Source: Caprimulgus europaeus (lineage: Eukaryota; Chordata; Aves; Caprimulgiformes; Caprimulgidae). Taken from it: a stretch of DNA of 64,000 nt. The stretch is from contig OU015527.1 of assembly GCA_907165065.1 (NCBI GenBank), positions 18,055,686 to 18,119,685 of the forward strand, in the 5' to 3' direction. Under the pieces are notes generated by a model, which worked only from the letters and a program-made list of their open reading frames with translations, was not told where the DNA came from and made no database searches. Position 1 is the first letter of the stretch; every line of letters begins with the position of its first letter. This document shows, piece by piece, positions 13,284 to 25,775 of this stretch. A program made the position numbers and the translations under genes.

Positions 13284-13960
13284 ATAGAATCATAGAATCA
13301 TAGAATGGTTTGGGCTGGAAGGGACCTTAAAGATCATCCAGTTCCAACCCCCCTGCCATGAGCAGGGACACCTTCCACTAGACCAGGTTGCTCAAAGCCT
13401 CATCCAACCTGGCCTTGAACACTGCCAGGGAGGGGGCATCCACAAAATCTCTGGGTAACCTGGGCCAGTGTCTCACCACCCTCACAGTCAAGAATTTCTT
13501 TCTAATATCCAATCTAAACCTACCCTCTATTAGCTTAAAGCCATTCCCCCTTGTTCTGTCATTAACTGCCCTTGTGAAAAGTCCTTCCCCAGCTTTCCTG
13601 TAGGCCCTTTCAGGTACTGGAAGGCTGCTATAAGATCTCCCTGGAGCCTTCTCTTCTCCAGGCTGAACAGCCCCAACTCTCTCAGCCTGTCCTCACAGGC
13701 GAGGTGCTTCAGCCCTTGGATCATCCTCGTGGCCCTTCTCTGGACTCGTTCCAACTGGTCCATGTCTTTCTTGTGTTGGGGGCTCCAGAACTGGACACAG
13801 GACTCCAGGTGGGGCCTTACGAGAGCGGAGTAGAGGGGGAGAATCACCTCCCTCGACCTGCTGGCCACGCTTCTCTTGATGCAGCCCAGGATAGAGTTGG
13901 CCTTCCGGGCTGCAAGCGCACAGTGCTGGCTCATGTTGAGCTTCTCGTCCACCACTCCCC
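13284..13960 (-). mobile_element. CR1 retrotransposon, 5'-truncated, minus strand
   Basis: This is the 3' part of a CR1 LINE. Its 3' end is on the left (ATAGAATCATAGAATCATAG at 13284, the complement of the CR1 tail) and its truncated 5' end is near 13955-13965. Read on the minus strand, it encodes the ORF2 C-terminal region downstream of the reverse-transcriptase core. Recognisable blocks are [38 protein letters not shown], and [17 protein letters not shown]. The frame stays open from 14039 to 13530 but begins inside the neighbouring CR1, and it then loses the usual C-terminus to drift. The copy cannot encode endonuclease or the catalytic RT motifs, so it is dead. It abuts a plus-strand CR1 head to head. 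Confidence 0.92.
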
Positions 13961-13964
13961 TCCC

Positions 13965-14510
13965 CCTCTGCCCAGCCCTGGTGAGGCCCCACCTGGAATA
14001 CTGTGTCCAATTCTGGGCTCCCCAGTACAGGAAGGACATAGAACTCCTGGAGCGTGCTCAGTGAAGTGCAACTAAAATCTGGACTAAGGACTGAAGCATC
14101 TTTCATACGAGGAAAGTCTGAGGATGCTGGGCCTATTCAGCCTGGAGAAAAGACAACTCAGAAGGGATCTAGTTAATGTTTATAAATATCTAAAGGGAGA
14201 GTGTCTAGAGGACAGGGCCAGACTCTTCTCATTGGCACTGAACGATAGGACAAGAGGCAACAGGCATAAACTACAGCATAGGAAGTTCCACCTGAACATA
14301 AGGAAGAACTTCTTTACTGTGCGGGTGACCAAGCACTGGAACAGGCTGCCCAGAGAGGCTGTGGAATCTCCCTCCCTGGAGATATTCAAAAACCATCTGG
14401 ACAAAATCCTGATTCATGTGCTCTAGGAGTCCTTGCTTGAGCAGGGTGGTTGGACTAGATGACTTTCAGAGGTCACTTCCAACCTCAACCATTCTGTGAT
14501 TCTGTGTGAT
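13965..14510 (+). mobile_element. CR1 retrotransposon, 5'-truncated, plus strand
   Basis: A second CR1 3' segment, in the opposite sense to the copy immediately left of it. It begins inside the codons for [17 protein letters not shown] and continues through the block [20 protein letters not shown] (from about 14124) and [19 protein letters not shown]. It ends in the CR1 3' untranslated region and an imperfect tail, ATTCTGTGATTCTGTG, at 14491-14506. Frames are broken near 14064 and again between there and 14124, where deletions and point changes have removed part of the ORF2 C-terminal domain. Wording differences from the minus copy suggest a different CR1 subfamily, so this is more likely a separate insertion than one element folded back. 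Confidence 0.92.
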
Positions 14511-17500
14511 CTCATTTTGATCAAGAGATGACTCCATCTGATAAAGACTAACCTCTGTGTAACTCATAAGTCAACTATTAGCCAGTATCTCTCTAGAGCT
14601 CAAACCATTCAAAGTCGGTTGGCTTTCACTCGCATCTTTGTAAAAAAAGCAGTGACACTGAACTCACGTCATCCAACTTCTGACAGTACATCAAAGTTCC
14701 TCTAAATTTTCAGGATTCTGAATTACTGAACAGTACAGTACACCCATAATGAATGTTTGCCTAGATCTAAGTCTGGGTTTGCACCTTCACCCACAGAATT
14801 TTTCAGCTATTAGGTCATGGTCCTGGGGCTGGATAGTCTCCTTGCAACATCTCAAAATCCCTCAAGCTGGAGGAGGGCCAGCAAAACCAGGCAAGAGAGA
14901 CTCTGAATGCTCATGAGGTGTAAACAGGTTAAGAGAGAAATCAAAGATGTTAGCTCGAGTCACCGGGGCAATAGAACATTGTGGAGAATTGTGCCCCAGC
15001 TGCTTCCTTCAATCTAAGACCAAAGCCCTAATTTGAACACAACAGTGATGTCTCAGTAGGCTTGCTGGGTTAAAACTTAGGGCTCCAGCCTTGATTACAT
15101 TTTCAGATGTAGGCATGGTCTTGTCACTCTTCTTCTCTGGGGATGTGTCTGAACAACTGTGGTTGCATACAAATATACATATCCAAGATAGCTAACCCTA
15201 GGCAATTACTGAGACTTCCAGTATTAATACTGTGTAAATAAACATTCAGAAAATCATTCAAAATACTTTTTTTTCATGATTTTTTTTTTTTAATACAGAA
15301 TCTAAATGTAATTGTGCTAAACAACACTAACCTAGGCAATTTGGAAAAAATAATATATTTTCTCTGTATCAGATAAGTTGGATGATTCATTGGAGACTTC
15401 CTTCCCCAAGTATGTATTATACATAACTGCAAAGTACATCTACTGCACATACACAAGAAACACCAATGGCAAGCAGAAGAGTTAAACAAAGCAAAATTAT
15501 TTAGAATTAGAATTAGAATGATGAAAGACAAGAGAGAAAAAGGCAAAAAGGTCTTTTCAAGGCAATATTATCTTCTTATTACAGAGACAGAGTGAAATTA
15601 ATTATGTAGCTTCAACCAGTCTGAATATTTTGGACTCTGAAAGAAAGATACAGCAGCATAAATAACTCCCTGTGTTGTTAGCAGTTTCCTGAATGTCTCC
15701 CTTTTAGTCTTTTTATTATGAATGCAAGTGTCACAGCTTATTACAGATATTGAATAAGCATAATTAAGAAATAATTTCATCTAGTTTCTCCTTTCTTGGA
15801 AAGAGTCATAAAACAGAGAGACACAGAACAGTGCCCTTGTTGTTGGTTTTAGCATTTTTAATGAATACTTCAGTATCTGTCTGCCCTCCATCTGAAAGCA
15901 AAAGCCTTCACTTATTATAGAGGCAGAATAAGTGTAAGTCTCATCTCATTAACTGTCATATTACCAGGCTCTATGCCATACCATTCATGTTTCACTGAGC
16001 ATTCAGAATTGCTTAATTACATACAGTAAAAACAGTCTGCTGAGACTTTCCCTTTCGGATTAATATGGAGGCATAAGGACAGAGGTCATCTTCACAACTC
16101 ACTCTGGCTTGCCACTGTGTTAACTCAAAATGACAGAGGGCTTTTGTTAGTGACAGAAAATGTAATGAGCATTTGAAAAATAAAATGTTTACATCTAAGG
16201 ATAAGAGATATTTTTGATTTTGCACACTAAATTCTTCCTCTCCCTCCCCTTCTTTCTGCATTGGTGTTAAACTGCATAGTGCATTCCTTCTAAATTATAC
16301 TACCCTATGTTAATTATAATATGCTGACACTGCTCAATATTTCTAAACTTTCTACATCCTTTGCGTGCTCAGATTTCAATAACCAATTGTTCTACAAAAT
16401 GTGGAAAAACCATACAAGCTACTAAGACTGGTCGTTGCTCACATCTTTCTCTAAGCCTTCCCATTTTGTCCTATTTTTAAACAAAACACAAATCCTAATC
16501 CCAATTGTATGGTCTGCATTCCAAAAAAACTGCCATTCGTGATTGAAATTACTGTCCTTACTGGGAGTCTCCGACACATTCCTGTTGGAAACTTCATATT
16601 CCTTCACCTCTGCCTCTCCTGCAACACAACTCCTAAAGATTTTAGATATCAAGCACACATAGATATGCTACTCACGTCTATGTATAAGCACCCCTACACA
16701 CGGGATTGTGCTGCTTATCTCTGCCTTCCAATGAAAAAATCAGAATAAGCATTTTCTCAAAAAATAAAAGCTTTGTCTCTCACTTAATCCCTTTCCAGAG
16801 CTACACCCTGAAAGTGGAAGAAAGATGCCAATAAGGTTAATCAGCCAGTATGCTAAATTCTCAGAAAATAGATTAGATGGGTTATCATTCTTCATCCAGT
16901 GATTTTGTATGCTCTGTCTTTCTTCAGAAAGCACAACATACATTTGTGTAAAAGTAGACATTCTTAAACACAAAGAAAGAAATCCTAGCAATCTCACTTA
17001 AATAATCTTGCCTTATTCATAAAGTAATATATGCAGCTGTGTTTAAAGAAAAAATGCATCATTATAAATGAAAGTATGTGTTCCCTAAACTTCCTAGAAA
17101 AATCTCCAGTTTTTCTCTGATGTTTTGGAGAATGTAATGTTATTTCAATATATAATGGATTTTCTGTTTTTCCAGCTGTATTACTTGGTTTCACAAATCC
17201 CAAAATTTTTCCCCACTTACAGTTTTAGACAAACACATCTATAACACAGTCGCTACACTTAAGGATGTTTTATTTCTGTGTTGTCAATGAGAGGAGATTG
17301 TGAAAAATTTTGTCACCTTTTCAGAAAAGAACCAACACATTGCTGATAGGTGTAATTACTATTAACTTTAACAGTCTGAATTAAAAAAAAAAATTCAACA
17401 GCTTTGCTTTTTCAGACATATCTGTCTTCCAGTATTTTTCCAGCATAATCCAGCTCCTCCTGGATTTATGCAACTTTAAAACACTGGAAAACATTCTGAA

Positions 17501-20500
17501 ATGGTGGGAAGAGTTTACACTGCTGTATCACTGTAACACTGTGACACAAATTACAACATCCCTGCATCACCTCTTTAGAAGGGTATCCACAACCTTCTAC
17601 TGGATAAAGGTCATCTGAAAACTTCTAAGTAACAAGTCCATCACTGTCAAAATAAATTTGGCTTCAGTATACTCTCAGTGATTATTTACAGCCCTCTAGA
17701 ACTACAGCCAGCTATTATACAAGCACTGATGCTTTGGTTCATTATTTACATGTTCATTTGACTTGTAGTATGGTATATTTCCCCTATTGACTCATTATTA
17801 TCAAAAATGACACAAACTTTAAGGCTCATATGAGGGAAAAGTGCAAGTGCGTACTAAAGACCAAAGGAGACAATTTCAGGGAAGTCCAATATGAGCAAGT
17901 GACTAATTGAGTCAACTGACCAAAAGGCGTAGTGGCATCCACCTTTAACTTCCTAGCTGAGTTCATTCAGTCATTAAGAAGACAAAAGAATTCCTTCAAA
18001 ACAAATGTTTAGTTCAGTTATAAAATTAAGAGAAAAAAAAAGAAAGGATTGGCACATGAACTACACAATTAATATTGCTAACACCTTCCCCTTTTTAATG
18101 GTTGAAGGGACATTTTTCAACAAGGACCTGGCTGGACATGTACGAGTTTGGAGACAAGACCCAATACAATATGGGATAGAAAATACCGTCAGTTTCAGTA
18201 TTTGCCTTCTGGACCCCACAAGAGGCATGCTGGTGCCACAAAGAGTGTTCTTTTGGTTCCCTCATGCAGCTGCAGTTTGTGAGGTAAAAGGCAGTGACAG
18301 GATGGTTTGTGCTCATATTCCTGACTTTTTAAAATATTTTGTACCACAACATAACAGGGCCTTTGCTCATATTTGACCTGAATAATCTAAAAGTTGCAGA
18401 TATTACCAAGGAGTAAAACCAGAGATTACCACCAGAAAGAACATATGCATGAAGGAAAAGATGGCCCAAATGTCTATAGGCTTAAGCAAGCTAGTTGGAG
18501 GAGAAAATTCTCCTGATTCAACAGATCCAAATTACAGGTTTTTAGAATCAAGATCAGAGTAATTAGAGCAAAAAAATACATGTGAATTGAACTTTTTAAA
18601 TCTCTGATGCAATTAAAAGACTTTTTGCTAAAACAGTGCAGTGAATAGTCATTGAGATTTCTGAAGGGAAACAGATCATTTTTCCTTTGGTGCCTTGCTT
18701 TAAAAAACCCTAAACTGTTTGATCAGGCCATAGAGAAGAGCAGAACAAATGGACTCTCATGCTCCAGAGAAAAGTACCTAACCACTGGAGAAAATGGAGT
18801 TTTCACATGCATATTTTTCATATTAAAAAAGCTGTGCATAAATCTAAAATCAGCTTTTAATTACACTGAGGCTCATTTCTGATACAAACCAGTAATAACC
18901 GCAGAAGCCTGAAAGCTTCTCATTTACTCCAGTTTGACTTTTTTTCTCTTCTGTTAGTTTTTTGTTTTCCATTACCTTTGTGGTGTTTTACTCTTAAGTC
19001 ATCCAAACTATCAAGTACTGAGACACTACTTTAAACAACATATTTTGACCTAGTAAACACCTCAGTACCAACATTTCAAACCCCAGTTCACACAAGTATC
19101 TCGATGCACAGAAGAGACATAATTCAATTACACACATGTAACGACAATTGAATTGAATAAAAACAACCAATATGTTTAAAATTATAATATGCAAAATAAA
19201 CCATTCCAAATCAAATTACCCTGGGTACAAGACAAACAATGCTAGTCATATCACAAGAAGATGGAGTTAATATCATCATACAAATTAATTAAGCAACCTG
19301 TCTGTTCTTTGAAGTAGGTACTTACAAGATTTCCAGTGGTTGACAGAGTATAGATTACAAAGTATGGGGACACGAGGCCATAATCTAAAGTACAGAAGGT
19401 GGCAAGATTCAGCTTAACCCAGATGGTTTTGAACAAATGAAAGTACTGATTGAGAACAGGCAAGGCAAGTGATCTGAATAGTTGACTCCTCTTTCAATAA
19501 GCTTGATAAATAGGAGCCTTCAAGGAAACAGGTTACTCACATTCTATGCCATAGTGGTCTAGAATCTGTGCAACAAAGAAAAGTTTATACACTAGTAGAT
19601 TTTTCTTTTTAAACAGATATTTTTAAACAGAACTATTGTGGTTTCTCTTTGACATCGTTACAGCTCCTATCCAAAAAAAGTTAACAGGGTCTTTTTTAAG
19701 AAAAGCACAGAGCGAGAGGTATTCTCTGTAGAGGATTTTCTATTTGTTACAGAAATATGAGCTAATTCATTTCTTTTCTCTTAACACTTTATACAGCCAA
19801 AAATCTTCTTAAGATGATTTATACCTTCTTGCTAGTTAATATACTCTCATTCAACTTTCCAAATTTCTATTATTTACATATTGCCATAAAAGTACTCTAG
19901 TTGTGTATCACTACTTGTAAAACACTTTATTAAATCTGTTTGTCATTCTGTTAGAAGCATGAAGCCAATTTTCCAAAGAGGTCTAATGCACACGTAGAAG
20001 TTAGACCATGCAAGAATCTACAGGTCCAAACAGATCATTTTATTTTCCAAATACAAACACAGCTATGTGGTCATACATAATCATAAGCTTTTTGAATACA
20101 ACTTCTTACTTTTCTGTATGCAACTAGCATGCTTGGTTTTATAATCATGCTTTGAGAGTGCATTTTGTAAAACTCAATCAAAGGTATCTGTGGTTTCAAG
20201 GATGAATAAGGCAGTAGACCCATTAACACACTAAAATTCGGATATAAATAAAGTGCATTGCATTATAACCAAGTCACATATGTGATTATAAGTTTCATAT
20301 CTAAAATTTCTTACCTTTGTCTTGAGGTCAAAAGCCTTATGATAATAACAAAAAGCTAAGATCTGAAAGGAGCCAACAGCTTCAAGAACTTCCAAGCTGT
20401 GTGATTTCTAGCATTCAGATTCTCAGAAAAATTTAACAATTATTTTTATGTATTTTTAGAAATCTGTGTTATTTACTTCCAAGTTCTGCTTTTTCCACAG

Positions 20501-23500
20501 CCTCCTTCCACTATACCTTAATTCTCAGAACAATAGTAGTCTGGCTATTAATGAACATCTTGCATATTTTTCATTTAATTTAGAAAAAAAAAGGAATATA
20601 AGCTCTATTTACATTTCTGAGTAAATATTGGTAGATATTTTAACTGTATTCTACTAAATCTCTGTATCTCCATAAGAAGGATGAAAATCAATATTGTTCA
20701 GTGGAATCTACCAACTAACAAACTCTCAATCACAGATATCCATTCAGCAATAATAAAATTAACTAAATTCTAACAGGGTAAAAATGTTTAACAAAAGTAA
20801 ATGCATTGACTTAAAGTTAGTTAATATTGACAGTCATATTTATTAAAAACTTCTTTTTAAAAAATTGTTCTGTACAGCTCACATAATACTGTAATAAAGT
20901 CCACAAGACTGACTTGTGAATTTGCAATTCATGGAGGACTTTCCACAGACCTTAACTTTACCTCCATCATGAAATTTATGACCTCTTTCCACCTCCTTCT
21001 CAGGTTTGAGAGCAAGAAGGCATGAGCAGAAGAAGCTATAGTATGGACCTTCCTTTGGCCTTCACACCCACAGTGTCTGAGAACATCAAAATGTATGTCT
21101 TTATTCATTATTGTATTTTTAAGCCTGATAAAATATTTTATCTAATGACTATTTATTGGAGAGGCGTGTGATTCAAAAAATAAAACAAGCCACTAAAAAC
21201 TCTGATTTGTCAATTATATGTCTCACTTCTCTAAGCTTCTTGAGCTATCCTTCCCATCCTATATCCTCACCAAATTAACATTTCAAGCAGTGGAGTCACT
21301 CTAATTCTGCAAAGCAAGTAAGGGGACAGAAAGAGAAACCACAAGCTTTCACTGCCTCTCACTGCCCTATCAGCATGCTGTATGAGTGGTGTCCAATAAG
21401 CCAATAGAATTACTTCACAAATGTATGGCCTGAAGAACATATGTTGTCCTTGAACAAGAACAACTGTGATAGCGAGGTCTCCACTTTCTCAGATGTATCT
21501 TATTTACAAAAAGATTGGAAACCAGCAACAGTGAGAAATTATCATTGCTCTCAGTTCAGTAATAATGAGTGAAGTATCAAAATAATGAGGACCAGAGCTA
21601 CAAAGAAGACTGGAAAGTGGGATGCAGAGGATAATAATCTATAGCTTTCAGGTTCTTGGACAGTGTGAAATTTTAGGTTTCTGCAGCACTCATGCTACAC
21701 TGACAGCCAAATGAGTATGCAAGCTTTTCTAGTATTGTTTTCCTACTTTTGTTAATCAACAAAATGCTAGTATAAATGTGTGTCTCTTGCACCACATTTA
21801 AGGATTCAGATTAAATTTCATCTGCAGAATTTATCTCAAGACCTTGCCAAAGATGATCAATAACTTAATCTGCAAGCCATTTGCAGTTTAATGAAGTTAT
21901 ACTCACAGCATGGCTTCTGCAAGTCCTTAATAAATAGAAGTGTTTCACACATAGTGACAGCATCATTTATGGAACTCTGGTTTTTAAACACTAGAAGTCA
22001 GATATACCATCCTTTGCGATATGCAGTTTAAACCTTCTGAGGGATATCATAAACAAAAGTAGCAGACAACTGTATTTTAAGAAAGAATGCTTGAAGTTGA
22101 CTCATTAATTGGAATAATTTGGGTGCACATTCTCTACTGTTTCTCATTAAGTAAAAAACAAACAAACAAAAAAACCCATAGTAACAAAAAGACATAGGAA
22201 GATGACAACTGAAATCAATTTATGTCTTAAAAATTTCACATATGCAAACACTTCCTTCCTGGGAAAAAAATCAATTGTTTCAGTTGAGGTAGAACTGTTT
22301 TAAAATTTATAACTGTTAAATTTCTAAGGACTCTTTCAAGGTCACAACCAGGTGCTAATTCATCAGTTCGGTAGGCATGCATCACGCAACTGAGAACTGC
22401 ATGTTCAGAACCACATGCATATAGGTGACCAACACAAATCAGGCAATTCCTCCACACTGCATCTTCATAAGCTACTAGTGCCACCTTTAGTCAGATTTCT
22501 TCAGCAAATGTGCTAAACTGCATAAAATTTAAAATGAACTCGTTAAGGTTTTGTCTCACTTTCAGCTAGCAAACAGCCATGATGGCTTAGATACTGACTC
22601 ACTCATTCCATGTCCACTACTGCCTTTTTGCTAGAAGGTCTTGCTCTGTTTGCTTTCTGGATATGTTAAATATGCCCACAATTCAGTCACTTCAGCACAA
22701 AACCCAGCACATCAGCACAAACCTTTCTTCATCAGGAATGTAAGCATTGGTCCCTTTTCCCAACTGTCATGGGTCATGTCTAAGAAAAGGATATTTTTTA
22801 AAGATTAAAATACTGCTACTAGATTTACTGCTAAGTTTTGCATTTCTTGGTTAACAAGCCTTCCTCCTTCCCACCTCCTCTTTCCCACCCACTCACACAA
22901 TGGTAGCCCATAGTTAAGTCATTCAAGACATTTCCAGTTCTTTGGAACAGTCTACTTCAGCATTGAAAAAGCTGCATCCTCCACAACTGGCCATGAACAC
23001 TGTGTATGGCTTTGTTGTTATTACACTGCCAGCTCCACTTATTGCACTCATCTGCAGAATCTTCATGTTTCAATTTATTTGAATTCCCACAGTTTGCATT
23101 TGGAACAATGGTCAGTTGTTCCCTAGCACTCTTTCACAGGATGAAAGTAGAGTCTTTCTCTAGAGGTGTTATCTCTATCTCGACCCATCAGAGATTACAT
23201 CAAGCTGTCACAGTTCCCTAACATCTGTAGCAATTGCCACAACAAATTTAGCAATTTCGATTAGGATCAAACCAGTCTCAGATCTTATTTAGTTCAGGTT
23301 ATTTCTTTACTATGAAGTCACAAAGTTCTCTATTCTTATACAAAACACTTCTTACCTAGAAATAGTGGTAAAATTAACACTAATATACTCATACTTAATG
23401 TTCTTCTATGTTCTAGTCAAAACTGAAAATTTTCTGCAGTCATTAGTGGCTTTAGGGGTAGATGACATAAAATTTCCAAACATTTATCTGTATTACTCTA

Positions 23501-24890
23501 CTGGTTTAGTAGGAACTGAATTAGACAGCAGTTTAGAAGTGATGTCACCCAACACAGTTCAACAAAGTCACTTTTTTCCCCTCAGCATTTCAACAACTAC
23601 TATATTCTTTTCCAACCTTTCTGCATACAAAATCCATTCTAAATAATGCCATAATCTGGATCGCTTTTCTCAAATGACTAGACATTTCTAAAATTTTAAA
23701 AGCATTCTTTCCTAAAAAAAGTCTTTCCACATTCTAAGCAGACTCAAGATGCAGTTACCTCTTCAGTTTCATTCTATTTCCAAAGTCATACTCTTTTACA
23801 AGGTCTTAATCTCTTTTACTGGTTGTTGTACAGTTTGCTCAAAAAATATATTAACGTATTACATAGGTATGATAGAGTCAAAATGGTGCTATTTACTTTT
23901 TCTGTATGACACAAATGATCACACTACATCCACATTCCTATCTGTTTTGGTAGGTGGATCCCAATGCTAGAAAGATCAAAAGTAGTTAAGGGAGTAGTAA
24001 ACCCTGAAAGCCTTTCCAAAAAATGGATCAGCTGTTTTGCTCTTAAAACAATTTCATAGAAATTAAGCCTGAAAAACAATGTCAGTCATAATGATTTTTT
24101 TTTTCAAAAGTATTTTAGCACTTGAAAGTAGATAGTTACTAGAAGTACTGAACAATATTATCTAAAAGCACAATCATTTTTATGAGAGGAAACTAAGAAA
24201 ATAATGACGACTCATTTTACTAAAGGAAACTTCAGAGAGGCAATAAATTACACCCTGTTAGATACAAATCTAAGATGAAAATACTTCACAGATTTAACAT
24301 TTCCTTAATAAAAAAGTACATTACAGGTAAAAAGCAAGCTACTGTAGGGGATAGGAAGAATAGTGGAAAATTATAGGAGATCAAATCAGTTATCTATGAG
24401 GTTTTCAGTAATGACTAACACAAAAAGATATCCCAAAATTTAAATTTGCCACCCTACCGAATCAGGCATAAAAATATGCACTATCATTCACTATTTTCAT
24501 GTATGATTTGGATAACAAGATGAGAACCAATTCAGAGACTACAGATACAAGTGTACTGAAATCACACTGGAGAATACAATTGTAAGGATTCCAGTAGATT
24601 GGTGACCTGTTGAAGAAGAAAAATAAGGTTCAGTTCAATACAGACAGAAATATAATTGCCTTTACTTGTGCATAGCCATATAGCAGATATATGACACTGG
24701 CCAGTTAGTAACTCTGACCCTATGGATAAGCATCTCTCACAAAAAAAGTTGAGGGACCAGCACTGCACACTAAGATGAAGCATGCACTCAGAGGAATCTC
24801 TTGCAGAGACCTATGAGACCATGCTGGCCTGTAAGATGCATTTAACTGAAAAGAAAGCACAGAAATTACCAGATAGATAGAATACAAGTC
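14511..24890. other. Unique AT-rich DNA, no gene seen
   Basis: About 10.4 kb without a recognisable exon, transposon or RNA gene. Small simple repeats include three tandem TTAGAA units at 15501-15518 and an ACAAAC run near 22155. The longest frames (123 codons at 18005 plus; 82 codons at 16013 and at 22236, both minus) lack domains, have ordinary local composition and have no obvious splice partners. Confidence 0.6.
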
Positions 24891-25775
24891 CACCAAGTTG
24901 GGCAGGAGTGTTGATCTGCTTGAGGGTAGCAAGGCTTTACAGAGGGATCTGGACAGGTTGGATCAATGGCCCAAAGTCAATTGTATGAAGTTCAACAAGG
25001 CCAAGTACCAGGTCCTGTATTTTCAGGTCACAACAACCCCATGCAATGCTACAGGCTTGGGGAAAAGTCACTGGAAAGCTTCCCTGTAGAAAAGGACCTG
25101 GGGGTGTTGGTTGACAGGCAGCTGAATATGAGGTGGCAGTGTGCTCAGGTGGCTAAGAAGGCCAATAGCATCCTGGCTTGTATTAGAAACCATGTGGTCA
25201 GCAGGAGTAGGGAAGTGATTGTCCCCCTGTACCTAGCACTGGTGAGGCTGCCCCTTGAGTACTGTGTTCAGTTTTGGGCCCCTCACTACAAGAAAGACAT
25301 TGAGTTGCTGGAGCGTGTCCGGAGAAGAGCAACAAAGCTGGTGAAGGGCCTGGAGAGCAAGCCTTATGAGGAGCAGTTGAGGGAACTGGAGTTGTTTAGT
25401 CTGAAGAAAAGGAGGCTGTGGGGAGACTTTATCTCCCTCTCTAACTACTTGAAAGGAGGGTGTAATGAGGTAGGTGTTGATATCTTCTCCCAAGTAACAA
25501 GAAATAGGACAAGAGGAGATGGCCTCAAGTTGTGCCAGGGGAGGTTTAGATTGGATATTAGGAAAAATTTCTTCACCAAAAGGGTATTCAAGCATTGGAA
25601 CAGGCTGCCCAGGGAAGTGGTTGAGTCACCATCCTTGGAGTTATTTAAAAGACATGTAGATGTGGTGCTTAGGAACACGGTTCAGAGGTGGACTTGGTAG
25701 TGTTAGGTTAATGGTTGGGCTGGATGATTTTAAGGGTCTTTTCCAACCTAAATTATTCTACGATCCTATGATTCT
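24891..25775 (+). mobile_element. CR1 retrotransposon, 5'-truncated; near twin of 52182-53072
   Basis: The copy starts abruptly at CACCAAGTTGGGCAGGAG, the codons just after the RT catalytic FADD motif, and runs through the ORF2 C-terminal region to a CR1 tail (ATTCTACGATCCTATGATTC) at 25753-25772. The 244-codon frame at 24966-25700 contains [40 protein letters not shown] and [20 protein letters not shown]. The codons before it are in another frame: a frameshift lies near 25018-25030, where the usual LHLG-type sequence is replaced by CTGTATTTTCAGG. The last 0.9 kb of the CR1 at 51561-53072 matches with only about 25 differences counted by eye, and it shares this frameshift. Flanking sequences differ, which points to two insertions from one source and not a copied genomic block. 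It cannot encode a working protein. Confidence 0.93.

Noticed and set aside
13704-14075. 123-codon frame crossing the junction of the two CR1 copies
   Set aside because: It reads antisense through one CR1 and out of frame into the other.
18005-18376. 123-codon frame, the longest outside repeats on the left half, considered as an exon or processed pseudogene
   Set aside because: No recognised domain, an overlapping antisense frame of 73 codons, ordinary AT-rich composition and no splice support.
22236-22484. 82-codon minus-strand frame with several Cys residues
   Set aside because: No zinc-binding spacing or known family pattern; length is within chance expectation.
24891-25775. Segmental duplication with 52182-53072
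   Set aside because: The near identity stops exactly at CR1 structural limits (tail on the right, truncation on the left) and the flanks are unrelated.
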